DNA of 64,000 nucleotides from Mortierella sp. BCC40632 (GCA_011634665.1 WAEK01000026.1:1-64000); one strand, 5' to 3'. Numbered from the stretch's first letter, positions 35,601-48,031 are shown. The notes: a model not told the origin generated them from the sequence alone. A program made the numbers and translations.

Positions 35601-35678
35601 TGGCTCTTTAGCGAGATGCATCTTCACGTTTAGGCATGGACACGCCAGCAGGAGCCGGTCCTGCTCAGAGACGGCCAT
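32602..35678 (-). CDS. Unknown acidic, coiled-coil protein with a putative Cys pair zinc site
   Basis: Exons 35678-35541, 35284-34156 and 34031-32602 have matching phases (0, 1) and give 898 aa. I do not recognise the family. Visible features: an N-terminal globular part of about 130 residues with CPCLNVKMHL and, after the first intron, VRCINCDQDVYTF; the CxC and CxxC pairs could bind a metal ion. A charged predicted helix follows (LEKIRTILDKELES, IEATRLEKERLWAKIQDR, about residues 190-260). The rest is largely disordered: a Ser/Thr/Pro region, acidic blocks (EEEDSDDG, FEADEESDSD), a run of nine Asp, many Thr/Ala in the C-terminal half, and a Glu-rich end. The first in-frame ATG was chosen; upstream only GTG is in frame. 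It is convergent with SWD1 with 117 bp between stops. Confidence 0.75.
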
Positions 35679-36764
35679 GGTTTTGTTCAAGAAAGGAAGA
35701 AAAGAAAATGAGGAAGAAGAAGAAGAAGACGAAAAAGGTTTGATTGAAGGGGTGTGCTTTGAGGTGCTGGCCACAGCCTGTGGATTAACTAGCTGGTTTG
35801 TAATCGGGTGAGCGGTAGTGAGGAGACTCTTTTTGGACTGCGCTGGGAAGACAAGCGCGGTGAAAGAAACAAGGTTTGTCTAGAATGAAGCTGGAGGATA
35901 GCAGAGGCAAGGAGAGTAAGAGAAAGGGAGAGAGAGAGAAAAAGAAAATAGAGAAAGAGAAAAAAAAAAAAAAAAAAAAAAAAAAAGAAAAAGAAGGGGT
36001 CGATGGGTTGGAATAGAAAAGCGATTGATGAGACGTTGTCTGTGAAGTAAGAGGCTCGGATGGGTGATCCAAAAATGTGGGTGTGAGAGAGTGGGTGAGA
36101 GAGAGAGGTGGAGGCCAGGACCAGCAACCCCAGCGAAAAATTTGCGTCACCGTATTTATTTGGATCTCGTATATTCTCCTCGCTCGGGCCACTGTTCATT
36201 ATTCTATCACTGTCAACTCAGCTCATCCATTTCTACTCTGAGCCCCTCCATTACCTGATTTATACTTATCCTTTCAACCGCCTCTTCAGCTGTGAGTCTG
36301 TTGCATTTTTTGTATTTCTGTCATTGCCAAGAGGAATGAATTGGGTCATCTAAGCCAGCCTGATTTGGAGTCTTGGAGAGAAAACCCTCCATTTTAATCC
36401 ATAGCAACCTGGTATGCCCGCCAACCCAATTGTTGGTTGGATGGTAGATGACTTAAAAGTGTTGATCCATGGTTGGTCAACTCCTGCTACAAGCAGTGTC
36501 CTCATTCCGAGGATAATGGGGAATTCGAGCTGGCTAGTTTGGAGTCATGATGTCCCTATTAGTTCAGTATGCCTGCCACTCGATTTGTAGTCCCCACGAC
36601 TCTTCGAGTGGGTGGTGGATTCCTTATATATTCTGGGCGAAAGCTTGCTCAGTCTCTGCTTGAGCAGTTCATTCCTCTTTGATGCTCTCGATGTGACCTC
36701 AACACTCACTGACGTTGACATGTTAGCTTTTCAACAATAGAGGGATGAACCATCTGCCTCCATC
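35679..36764. promoter_or_regulatory. Divergent promoter interval
   Basis: About 1.1 kb between the unknown acidic protein and the PD-(D/E)XK-like gene. A long purine tract (35900-35995, with A-run 35961-35986) corresponds to a CT-rich leader on the minus strand. A TATTTATT at about 36155-36162 could be a TATA-like site for the minus gene. No supported ORF. Confidence 0.4.
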
Positions 36765-36768
36765 ATGA
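36745..36768 (+). other. Short upstream ORF overlapping the next start codon
   Basis: ATG at 36745 opens a seven-codon frame whose TGA overlaps the downstream ATG at 36765 (ATGA). If it is in the transcript it could reduce or couple translation of the main frame. Presence in the mRNA is unproven. Confidence 0.35.
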
Positions 36769-39469
36769 GTCAAAAGTCAAGCTGGAGAGCTGGCATTGAC
36801 AGCACTAAACCTGGCGCCAGTTTTTTCTTGACAAGATCACGGAAAGAATTTAATCCTCTATCCTACTTTGAGTACCGTGGAGCCACATCTGCAAATCGAG
36901 ATCGACTAATGTGTGAGTTGTCAGACTGGATTAGGCATTTCTCTACTTCAGACCAGCAGATACTTCGTGATACCTCAACTTTCCTCAAGTCGTTCAGCAA
37001 AAAAACAATATCAGAGTTTTGGTCTACGATTGCCTCACACGAAACGCAAGAACGAAAGCGTGCCAGAATGATGGAAGAACGAAGGAACGATCTACGGAGA
37101 CAGAACATCACTCAACTCCGTATGGATGGCGATGCAATGACGAAGGAGCTGGAGGAGACATACGGTACGTCAACAACTCTTGTGGATATGTATCAGCCGC
37201 TACCTTATTCTGTTTGGATACTCATCAACATGTTACGGTTCGTAGCTTCCGAGTCATCACAGGATCCCTCTGAAGATGTCCTGCTTGTACCAGAGCCAAG
37301 CATAAGGGCGTCGGTAGCGAGAGAGAGTAGGTTTGACTGCGTATTGGCATCTTAAGATGGAATTATCATATTCTCGCCTGCTGATAAAACGAGAATTTTA
37401 GGCTAATAACTACTATATCAATTGACCTACACGGCAATGTAGGTCCTGGTTCAAGGGCTCCCAAATCGACGAATAATCTACCCGTTGTTTCTACATCTTC
37501 ATTGCTATCGCCGACAAAGCCATCCTTTCCCTCTCCTGGCCCTTTGTCCCCTATGCAACCCGTAGCCTCTCCCTCCGTGTCATCCACACCAGCCCTAACG
37601 ACAGAACAACCTTGGCATTCGATGACAAACTGCTTGAGGAGGATTGTATGCCTGTTTCTTAAATAATCTTCGCCTTGCATTGTATGATGTAAATGGAAGG
37701 GATTGATAATGCTCTATCCTCTACTTTACAGGTGAATGGTGAATCGCACGTCGACTTCCCACCGGAGCCGGCAATGTCCGTCTATCACTCCCTTCTCTTT
37801 CGACTAGCTCAGAAGCTAATGAGTAAATTTCTCAAGAGCAAGAACGAGCAGAAAGGGAAGGCAAAGGGCGACATGATACGCAAAGATAAAGCCTATGATG
37901 GGCAAAGAGATCAGGAGAGCAATGGAATGAATTGTGCCAACATGGTTGATCTGAAAGATGCAATGTAAGGGCCTTGTTCACTATTTCATTCGTTCGACGA
38001 GCCATCTGATTGAGTAACTCTATTGAACTGACATTTTCTCTCTCAGGGTTGCAATGTCATGTACTTTTAACACTATGTCAGCGTGCAGCTGCGAATATTT
38101 CCAGAAGCATTCAAAGGACGTTGTGTTCAAAGCGTCGGCATTGTGCAAAATCAAAGACTTCGATAATCATACATGTTTAAAGCTCCTCCAAAAGTATTAC
38201 ACGCCTCTGCAGAATAATGATGCAGTGGAGGCCTTACGCAAGCGTGTGGTTCGAGACCGAGCCGATTTGCTTGATGCCAACCCATGTCCGGAAGTCGAGC
38301 TTCAAGGGAAGACGTTGAGAATTCTGGAGCATCTGTAAGTGTTGATTGATTTCCGTCCGAGTTGATCTGTGCTTGAAACCAACCACTGCCCAAAAGCTGT
38401 TTAGTGTCGAAATTTCCTCTGGAGCACCTGTAGGCATTGATAAAGGTACTGCAGGTACAAAAAAAAATAACTTACTTCCTTTGCTTGGGATAGGTGCGAG
38501 TTTGTTTTGCATAAGCCGTATGGCACTCAGAAACCATCTGAGCATGATTGCCTCAAAGTGTGGACAACGATCTTCGGGGTGTTGACGGAGCATGTGACCT
38601 TTCACACGTAAGTTGACCTTTTGGAATAGACCTGTCGTTTGATCCTGTAGTGCTCTAGATGACGCATTAACCAAGCTTTTTTACTTCACCTGCTAGAGGC
38701 GAGAAAGCTCTGGAGGCCTCAAAGATCATGAGACGGATTCAACGGGAGGAATTCGGTGAGCTCTCGGATGCTGGGAGAAAAGTCGATTGTGTTTTTATGT
38801 TTGATGGCATCGAGCTGTCAAACATTGAAATGAAATCCCAAAACGCAAGCTCAAGAGATGTCTCTATCCAGTTGCGCAAGAACATTCGTCTTGCACGCTG
38901 CATCCAGGAGCTTCACCTTTCGTTTGGCATGAATGATGCGCCTGTCGTCATGGGCGATGTTCAGGGTAATGCCTCATTATTTTCGAGATTGCTTCATACT
39001 TTGTGAACAGTCGACTCACGTCTATGTGTATGGAATGACCTCTAGGGTTCGTTGGAATGTTCTATCGTGTGGTGCAAATGGACGACATTTCTGTCGCTGG
39101 CGAGGTCACCTCCGCCGTCGTCTGCCTTCCCGAAACGGCCCTGGGACTGGAGGCTTTTCTCCAGGATGAATCTCTGGCATTAATATGCAATTTCATAGTA
39201 AGTGTGATTTGTGATACTTTTTTATGATCTGTTTGCGTATGTAGGCAGTATCTATACTAATTTCCTTGCCCAAATTGTAGGAAACATTGGAAGCACAAGG
39301 ACCAGCTGTGAGAACAGCCAAAGCTCGACACGCACACAATCTACAAAAAGCAAAATTCAGAAGTGACCTCAGGGCGACACAGGCACCCCAAGAAGCTCGA
39401 GAACGCAGGTTTGTGAACTTGGTCACTCTGTCTCCAACCAAAAAAAGAGACTGGACCTCTATCGAATAA
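36765..39469 (+). CDS. Unknown protein with PD-(D/E)XK-like motif, lineage-type family
   Basis: Multi-exon gene. Exon 1 from the ATG at 36765 runs to about 37164 (donor GTACGT). Further coding blocks lie near 37447-37647 (Ser/Pro-rich linker), 37732-37964, 38048-38335, about 38496-38607, 38697-38965, about 39046-39199 and 39281-39469. The C-terminal half reads continuously across introns: DCLKVWTTIFGVLTEHVTFH, GEKALEASKIMRRIQREEFG, then GRKVDCVFMFDGIELSNIEM-K with KNIRLARCIQELH. The spacing D...(I/L)xxxExK resembles the catalytic core of PD-(D/E)XK nucleases, with D in VDCVF and E/K in IEMK. I recall similar uncharacterised proteins as expanded families in Mortierella-type genomes, but have not searched. 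Some borders, especially around 37170-37450 and the last two exons, are uncertain. Its role could be mobile-element-related or endogenous. Confidence 0.62.
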
Positions 39470-40982
39470 CTCAACCTGCAAAAACCATATCTTGAGCTCG
39501 AATATTATCCCTTCAACTCTTTGGTGGTCTGCGAAAGACTGAAAAAGAAATTGGAAACGGTTGGTGTACATGGAGGTACACTGGGAGTGACCAAAAGTGG
39601 AATGGCAAACCTAGAGCGCACTTTCCGATTTAATCATACTATTCATCAAACATGCGATGCCACTACGAGTTGGTGTGCAATAGCATATGGAGTGTGCCCT
39701 GTGCGTTACCTTGAGAGCCAATAAATTTGCTGCTGTGTACCAAGTCCAGTTAAAAGAGCGACGGGTTCCCTTGTTGTCATCGGCCCTGGCGAAAGGTTTG
39801 CCATTGATACAGACCGCCACTGTGTGGGCTATTTTACAGTATACGAGAGTGCTGCTTTGATCCACAACTCACTCGTCTGAGAACCGAGTCAGATCTGTTA
39901 CAATTGACAGCATGGCAGTCTAATACCAGCACAGAAAAAAAGAAACGAGTGAATGGAGTGAGTAGAGATAGTCGCACTTTCCGTTGATATTGGAGGACAC
40001 ATTGGACAAGGCAGCGGTGAAATAGTCGAGTTGGGACGATCCATGCTGAACTATTAGATCCCTGACTACCGCAAGATAGGTGGATAGCTTATGAACAATG
40101 TCTATTTTATAAAGAGTGCCGCGGTGGCTCCATCAGGTCCATCGCCAATGGCTTTGAGTTAGAAGTAGACCTGAAATGAGTAGCATGAAGAACGAGATGG
40201 AGAGAGCGGAGAGATGGAGCAATGCGTCGGACTTTTTATTATGCCACAGACGCGTAGCCCAGCAACTGTAGAGACATAGGATAGATGCAGAGCCTGTGTG
40301 TGGCCAGAGAGACAGCGAGACAGAGAGAGCGCAAGGGAGCAAGGGGTTGACGAAGATGACTCGCCCTGCGAGGGAGCGGTGAGTCAAATCTCTCAGAGAA
40401 TCGCAGTCCCCGTCGTTTTAAGCTCACGCTAGAATAGATAAGCACGGGCAGCGCAATGGCAGGGTTTGGGCGCACAGGAGCAACTGCCCGCACTTGGCCA
40501 CTTGTACAGCAGGGCGAACAATCAATAGGGGGATTTTCATTCGGAGGGAGGGATCCACCAGATACACATCCTCACAACAACAGATCAGACAATGACAGAG
40601 CTGACATGTGCAGAGGAGGAGGAGGAGACAGCCACCAGGTTTATAAACACTACTTTCCCAACGGTCTCTTTTCTTTTTTCACTCTTTTCCTGCACGCCTG
40701 TAATCTTTATTTCTCCTTCTCGGTCCACGGATCCGCAGGCCATATCCGCTCTCTTTTTCACTCTCTCTTTCCTCCGAACACCTTTTCACTCTCTCTCTCT
40801 CTCTTACTTCTCTCTCTTACTTTTCTCTCCTTATTCTTCACTCCTCTTCACACTCTCCTCACCTTGTACAGATTCGCTTCTTCCATCTCATTGCATTCCC
40901 TTTTCCATCTCCTACTCATCGAGTCATCCATACTCGAACAGAACACACTCCTTTCATAGACACTCACTCCATAGACAAAGTC
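39470..40982. other. Intergenic interval before the mitochondrial carrier
   Basis: About 1.5 kb. Short ORFs at 39521-39724 (plus) and 39611-39865 (minus) have no recognisable domain; the former might be a decayed 3' extension of the preceding gene. A TATA-like TTTATAAA lies at about 40640-40647, followed by a CT-rich leader (40660-40860) to the carrier ATG. Confidence 0.45.
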
Positions 40983-42446
40983 ATGATGCAACAACAACAG
41001 CAAAAAAATATGCCATATACCCATACGGCCTCCATGGTCGCAGCAGCACATGCCTACCCCCCTTCAGTAGTACGGAAACCAGCATACTCTCAGTCACAAA
41101 AGTTCAAGAGTAAGGACCTATTCACTCTACATCCTGCTCTCGATCTACCAACTAGACTCTGTACCCTTGGAGAGGGCTAACCATCCTCAACCTTCTCTTC
41201 CCAATCTACCGAATTTGACAATAGATCACTTTCAGTCAGGAGCAGTATCTCTGTCGCTCTCATATGCTGTCATGCACCCGCTCGACACACTGAAGACCAG
41301 GATGCAGGTCCCTGGTGGATCAGGCATCGCCTGGTCAGCAGTCTTTACTAGAGAAACTCTCCGCCTTCTCGGCAAGGGCTTTGTTATCAGTTCCATTGGA
41401 GCAGGTCTTCAGGTATTATCTCATTGCCAAAAAAAAAAAAAAAAAAAAGCACTTATTTCGCATATCTCATCTCTGGATCAATTGGTTAACGTCTCCTCCC
41501 CCCTCCCCCTTTTTTTTCTTTCTCTCTTATCTCTAATTAGGGAGGTGCTCGGTTTTCGTTCTACGAGTTGACCAAGTCGTACTTGCTGCCGCCCACCTCT
41601 CGCTTTCAGACTGGACTGAATCCACCCGTACATCCCTGGTGGCTTCCAACTCTCTCGCCCATCCCCGCCACTGCCATCTCAGCTATTATCGGTGATCTCG
41701 CCTCATCAGTAATCAAGGTCCCCCGCGAGGTCATCACCTCGAGACTTCAGACAGGATACTATAACTCTGCCTCCGCCAACCCTACCGGCGCACCCATCAA
41801 CGCAGGATTCGTTTTCCGTGCCGTCCTGAGGGAGGAAGGAGTCCGAGGTCTCTTCCGTGGATTCTGGAGCACAACCGCACGCGACTGCCCCTTCATGGTG
41901 ATCCTGTTCACGACCTACGAGAACTTTAAGGCATACCATACCCGATCGCTCCAGACTCAGATCACGTCGGACCCTAATTACATCGCTAGCTCACCTGTTG
42001 AGGTCAAGATCCCCGCAATGACCTCGACTCTCTTTGGTGGTATCTCGGGTTTCTTGGCAGGATACTTTACGACACCCATGGATGTGATTCGGACACGGAT
42101 CATGACTTATAAAAAGGAAGCTAATGTAGGAGCAGGCACTGCAGTCCGTGCGGTGGCTCAGGTTGAGGAAATTACCATGACCTCAATCACCAGGGACATG
42201 TACCGACAAGCGATCCAACGAGCCACCTCTGTAAACTCGGGAACCAACAGTGGTTTTGTACGATCTCTGATCCAGAGCCGTAACATCTATAGCACGTTCT
42301 TTGCAGGCGCTATTCCTCGTAGTCTCTGGTGGTTCTGTGTTTGCTCCATCTTTTTCTCGACCTACGAGGTGATGAAACAAAAACTGATGCCATTGGATTA
42401 TGAATCCTCTCCCTCCTCATCCTCGTCTGTAGTAGTAGCCAAGTAA
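40983..42446 (+). CDS. Mitochondrial carrier family (SLC25) transporter
   Basis: Exons 40983-41109, 41156-41412 and 41541-42446 (phases 1, 0) give 429 aa. The three carrier signatures are PLDTLKTRM, PREVITSRL and PMDVIRTRI, one per repeat, each preceding a loop and a second helix. This is the usual three-fold, six-helix architecture of inner-membrane carriers. Additional hallmarks are GLFRGFWSTTARDCPFMVI after repeat 2 and FFAGAIPRSLWWFCVCSIFF at the end. The N-terminus is extended by about 80 residues with a Gln run (MMQQQQQ), and a loop of about 45 residues is inserted in repeat 3, making it longer than the usual 300 aa. The pattern is somewhat like S-adenosylmethionine or metal-ion carriers, but substrate cannot be assigned. 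A second ATG at 40986 is an alternative start. Stop is 233 bp from the convergent SulP stop. Confidence 0.9.
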
Positions 42447-42678
42447 ACAATGTCTTTTCTATCTCTATCTCTCTCTCTGTTGAAACAACTTTTGGAATTT
42501 GCTTTTTACTCTTTGTGCATTTCTTTTGGACAAAATATGGTATGGTACATTAATGATTGAGGTGAGAAAAAAAAAAAAAAAAAAGAGTTGTGATGATACA
42601 GTAAAAGTGCGCTTGGACCTCATCGGATAACGCACAATTTTCCTTCGTTGCATGCTTGTTTGTTTGTTGCTGTTTCTC

Positions 42679-45520
42679 TTAAACCTCTTTCTCCACAGAG
42701 TCGATGCTGGAAACGCTCTGTTCAGTGACGGATGAATCCTTTTCCCAGACAGAGGCTCGGTAAAGGACTGAATCAATCGCATCTCGGACCGTCAAATGAA
42801 CAAGTCCTTCATCCTTCAAGAAGGGACCCAATCCATTGACGGAAAGCGCACCAACTCCCACTTCACCTGCCCTAGGTTTGCGTGAGGGCTCAGCAGGGAT
42901 GACTGTGGACTCGGTCACACGACTGCTGTTACCATCCTTGGATTCTGTCTCCACTGGCACCTTTGACTCTTCCATCTCACTGATGCTATCACCGTCGCGA
43001 TCTACCGGAGTAGGAGTGGTGGGACCCACGGCAGTGGTCTCTTGGCCATCGTCATTCAAGACCTTGACCTCTTGCATCGCAATAGGTGCCACAGGCCGTG
43101 TGATACCCGAGAGCTCCATGATTCTCAGCACGTTTGCCTGAACACCCACAAAGTGGAGTTCAAAAAAGTTTTCTGGAAAATCGACTGCACCTGCATAATC
43201 TTTCAGCTGCTCCCGCAGATCAAACAAGCCCTGAAGACCCGTCGTGTCAATGTTGTTGACTGCAGAAAAGTCCAGGATGACGCCTCGAAGCCTGGGCAAA
43301 TCATCATCCGTGATGTTCGACTCGGGTCCGTGCGCGACCTGACGCAGCTTCCGAATATGCACGTCAAGATCATCAGACCAGATTCGTTCTGAGACCTCCT
43401 TGTGTCGACCTCCAAATCGAGTGTATTTGTAGGCCTGCTCGACTACCCAACTCTTAAAAGTCTCGGTATTGGGGAAGGTAGTCGATTCTTCGATTCGGAA
43501 GACAAGGATACCATGGGGTGCAGAGACGGTCTCAAAGGTACTGCCGACACAAGCATCGACAAAGACCTCAGGCCGGTCCTTGACTTGGCGCAGGATGTGG
43601 AAATTAGGTCGTGCAACTCTAAAGAGGAGAACAACGAGCGAGAATCCTACGCCCGTAGCAATGCCCATCTCGACCGAGACAAAGATAGTGACCCAAAGAG
43701 CGACCTGTGATGACAAAAAGTCCCAAAGATTGATCTTGAAGAATTGGTAAAAGACACTAGGTGGACTCACGAGGGTCACTACTGCGACCATGATGACGGC
43801 AGAGAGCGCAGCATCGGGGATGTAGAAGAAGCTGTGTGTGTTAAATGCGTGAGATGGCGTGTTTGGATTGGACATGTGAGTAATGGTCAAGGGAAAGATT
43901 TGTCGACGCGTGCGTGTGGGGGGAGGGGGGAAGGATGTGCAGATTTGTAACACAAAAAAAAAAAAAAAAAAAAAAAAAAGAGAGAAAAAAAAGACGCCAT
44001 GTTAGCCTGGTTCAACTACACGTGTGGGCGGCCAGTTCGTTGAGACGACGTTCACTGGAGGTTTGAGCGAAGCAGAGTCGACAAAAAAGGACACAATGCA
44101 AGGGTACATGGCTACACTTACACAGGGGTAAGAAAGTAGATCGCAAGCAAAACCAAGGCCCCTGTGATGAAGCCTGCAAAAGGGGTCTTGACCCCGCATT
44201 GAAACTTGACGGCCGATCGAGAGAATGATCCTGTAACAGTGTAAGCGCCAAAGAACGACGCTGTCACATTTGCAAGACCAATCGTGAGAAGCTCCTGGTT
44301 GGTGTCGATCTGATACCGGTTGCGGCGTGCAAAGGCCTTGCCAATTGCAATGTGCTCCAGCACTGTGGCCATCATGATAGCGATGAGCTTTGGCACAATC
44401 TCAGAGAATGAGATGGATGACAGATGAGGTGCTGCGGGCGGAGGCAGACCCGAAGGAACTGTCTTGAGAATTGATATTCTTGGGATAATGTTACCCTGGG
44501 CATCGTGAGGTGCGTCCTTGTTGAGTGCGTATGAAACGGCAGTAGCGAGGACAGTGACAATAAAGAACCGAGAAATCTTGATCAACTGAATCGAAAACAA
44601 GCCCCGTCCCCACCGGTCCACCGCCAAACCGATCGCTACCAAAAGGAACATCGATACCAGACCGACAACAAGGTCGAGCCAGGAAAGTGTCCGGATCGCT
44701 TTGAACATAGAGATGATGATCTGGTAGACAGGGGCTCGGTTATTGATGTTGGGCACACCCAACCATTTGGGGATCTGCTGGACAATGATTGTCACGGCAG
44801 CACCCGTTGTGTATCCGACAAGGACCGTGGTTGGGAAGAAATCGAGAATGATACCCAAGCGGAGGACACCAAGGATAAGAATCATAATACCAACAAGGAA
44901 GCAGGAGACAGAAGCGACTTCGATCGGGCTCATTCGGTCGGCCAACTCAGCAACAAGTTCACCAGTGATCAACGAGATAACAGCAGTAGGTCCGATCGTC
45001 AGGTCTTTGGAGGTTCCCATAAAGCAATAAAAAAGAGCACCAATGTATGCCGAGTACAGTCCGTTCTGCACGGGCAACCCAGCTACTTTGGCATAGGACA
45101 TGCCCTGAGGCACGACAATCAACCCGACAGTGATGCCGGCGATGATATCTTTGACGGCCCACTTGCGGTTATACTTGGGCAGCCTAATGCGCGTACCGCC
45201 AAATTGGATGGTTAGGTCCAAGTGGAAACTTGGTTAGTGAACCGTAGCCAACACAGGAAAGAAGGAAGGAAGAGAAAGGGGTGGGCAGGAGGTGCGTATG
45301 CCAAGGGTTCAGCTCGGTAGCCTGGCACAAAGGCAGGCGATGCATCTTCTCTAATCCAAGGGGACAAATACGAGGGGGTGAAGGGACAAAGAGCTAACAG
45401 GTTGGGTTACCATTTGATGATGGGCAGTCTCTCAGTAACGTAGCGTGGGATGTTAGAAGGGAAGGCCTTCACCCAGGAGACGACATTGCGCCCAAAATCC
45501 CGGAGCTCTTGATCAGCCAT
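42679..45520 (-). CDS. SulP/SLC26 anion (sulfate) permease with STAS domain
   Basis: Exons 45520-45411, 45228-44122 and 43831-42679 (phases 2, 2) give 789 aa. The transmembrane part shows the Sulfate_transp signature: DIIAGITVGLIVVPQGMSYA, GLPVQNGLYSAYIGALFYCF, LTIGPTAVISLITGE, FGAYTVTGSFSRSAV, then DAALSAVIMVAVVTLVSPPS. After the last helices comes the cytosolic STAS domain with PRLRGVILDFSAVNNIDTTG and FELHFVGVQANVLRIMELSG. Members are proton-coupled or exchange transporters for sulfate and related anions at the plasma membrane; the STAS domain regulates transport. The TM-to-STAS linker includes HGILVFRIEESTTFPNTE. The C-terminal 120 residues are acidic and Ser/Thr-rich. Sulfate is the most likely substrate, but dicarboxylate or bicarbonate cannot be excluded. 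The long leader contains a (CT)n tract. Confidence 0.93.
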
Positions 45521-45899
45521 GGCAGTCTGTCCGAAGCTCTGGCTGTTGAGTTGACGGGTGTGCGTATGTGTGTGTAGATTGGGTGTTCAACGAGAGTAGG
45601 GAGAGGGGTGAGGGTATGGAAAGAAGGTGGGAGAGTCTCAAATGGCCAAGAGGCGAGTGAGAAAAGCCCTTTTTAATAGCGAGTGGGCGAGAAGGGGCCG
45701 ATATGGTGGAAAAGGGGAAACGTGAGCACGCGAGTAAAACGCGGGCAACGGGGCAGATAGGGCAAGTTTGAAACAGAGGAGCAATGTTTATGAGAGAGAG
45801 GGTGCCCAGGCACAACGCCAGGGTCCGTGAATGTGTGGATGAAAGAGTGGTAGAGGGTGAGAAAGAGAAGGAAGAGAAGAAAGAAAGAAAGAAAGAGTG

Positions 45900-45902
<3 letters not shown>

Positions 45903-45992
<90 letters not shown>
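45903..45992. repeat. (GA)n microsatellite, about 45 units
   Basis: Uninterrupted GA dinucleotide run; it reads as (CT)n on the SulP coding strand, about 380-470 bp upstream of the SulP ATG. Confidence 0.95.
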
Positions 45993-45996
<4 letters not shown>

Positions 45997-46867
45997 AAAG
46001 AAAGAAAGAGTGAGTGAGAGCAGGAGGAAAGAGGAAAAAATAGGCGAACAGGTCAGGACCGTCAGCAGGGAAAGAAGGAAGACGGAGAGATGAACGACTC
46101 AGGTCAAGAGAGAGCGGGAGACCGCCGTATTTAAACGAGTTTGGTTGTCCGGGGCAGAGCCGCGGGGCAGTCGGCCGTGCAGAGCCAAACGCTCTCCTCT
46201 CCGTGTCCATGTCTGTGTTCCCGTTGACACCATCCGACGACATCGACCAAAACCATTAATAATCTGCCCCACCTACGCTTTTGTTTTCTCCAATGGTTGT
46301 CATCAATACAATGGATAGCGCCAATGCCGGTGCAAATACAAACACCACAAACATCGCTATCCTTTCCTCTACTTTACCCGAGTTTTAACGTGGGGACCGA
46401 CATCGTGTTTCTCCCTATCAGGTTCCAAGTATTTAGCATCATGTTTGCTCTGCTCATCTCAGTAACAGCCAAACTACCTCCTTGACCACTCGCCTCATTT
46501 TTTGCTCCCTTTTCCTTCCCCATGCACTTTGTGTTTTGGACAGTAGCATCCGTCTTACCGTCTTAATCTCACTCCTCTTTCATGCAGCCAGAATGAACAG
46601 AGTGCCCTCCCGCTCACGAATCCCCCTGTTCACAACCGTCCCTGGTCAAAGCCAAGGGTGCATGGCCTTGGTCCACTTTGCCCGGCAAATCACAAAGATA
46701 GAGGTAGCTCCTATTCACAACCACTGCACCTGTTTCTCCCGCTCTCTGACTACACGAGCTTTCGGGTTGGCTTCTCCTGTCCTGTCGGAGCCTTTTCTTT
46801 GGTTTCCTTGTTCGTCGTATGCTCAATGCTCCCGCGCATCGAGCACACTCAGCTATAGCTATGAATG

Positions 46868-46901
46868 CGTGTGCGTGTGCGTGTGTGTGTGCGTGTGCGT
46901 T
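46868..46901. repeat. (GT/GC)n alternating tract
   Basis: Alternating purine-pyrimidine run of GT with interspersed GC, potentially Z-DNA-forming. Confidence 0.8.
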
Positions 46902-47704
46902 CTGCACTGGCTTGACTGTCCGTCCGAAGAAGGTCTGGGCAGACGATGCATTGGGCGAGAGAGAGAGAGAGAGAGACATCCCTGGATCTTCGCGAAAGAG
47001 AGCGTGACTGGCACTGAGAGACGGACAGAAAAGACGCGAGCGAACCATTTGTCGAGGAATGGCGACATTTCGGCGCAGTCTCTCGCGATCTTGCTCTCTA
47101 ACTCGTACCCTCTTTCTCGGACAACAGCACAGGCTAATCGAAGCAAGCGGACGGCTCTGTCCCCTGCGGGGAACCGAACAAAATGGTCCGGACAAGATAA
47201 CCCAAAATGCATCAGAGCCATTCATCCCTCTTAGTCTTAGCAGTACTTGTCTACGCTCCATGCGGTCAATCGTTTAACCCTCTCCCTCGATCTCGTTTGT
47301 ATGCCAGCATATTGATCACTCTCTCGACTCCCCTTTCTTTCCCTTCTCCGCCTTTCTCTCTCTTTTGTCATCAGCGCAGGAAGGGAAGAGACAACGAGAT
47401 AGAGAGGTAGACGAACAGCCTCCTTTCCCCTCGATATCGCTGACCATGGATATTCGGACCTACGCCGCATCTCTCTTCCTCCACCTTCCTGCAGCATGAT
47501 ATTGAATAAACTCAAGGGCCCCGCTAATGCGCCTCTCACAGCGCGACGCGTCCAAGACAGGTGTCGATCAAATGGTTCTCTACATTTTATGTCATGTCCC
47601 TTCCGGACGGTCAAGCACCAGTGCTAGAAAAGTGTTTCCCGGGCAAATATCTCCATAACCTGCTGTCCTCTATCTCACTCAAATACTCTCTGCTAACTGA
47701 ACCT

Positions 47705-47706
<2 letters not shown>

Positions 47707-47735
<29 letters not shown>
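47707..47735. repeat. Poly(T) tract
   Basis: About 29 consecutive T in non-coding DNA. Confidence 0.9.
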
Positions 47736-48030
47736 CAATTTTGTTGTCCCTCACAATCTGTACCCACGCTTGCACCCATCCTTGCTTGCTGAATGACGCG
47801 AGATGCAGTGAGCATAAGTGGGGACACAAGCACAATCAGCGTCAAACATCCTGTCTAATGCTGACCGATGATGCCATTTCTGCTCTTTTGCTCAAAAACA
47901 TCAACAAGATGGGCAGCAGGGCAGACAATCTCCTAATCAAGGAAGGCAAAGTGCAAAAGGAATTGAGTGAAGTAGAATGGGTTTCCTAAATATGAACCGG
48001 CAATAACAACAACAACAACGGAATTAGTGA

Positions 48031-48031
<1 letters not shown>

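Noticed and set aside
39611..39865. 84-aa minus-strand frame
   Set aside because: No recognisable domain and no splice partner found; possibly a relic but unsupported.
43748..43790. Possible intron (GTGAGT) inside SulP exon 3
   Set aside because: The sequence reads LVSPPSVFYQFF, conserved in the family, so it is coding.
46482..47261. Overlapping 250-aa (plus) and 215-aa (minus) open frames
   Set aside because: Cys-Val runs come from the GT microsatellite; no domain or conserved-looking block in either frame.
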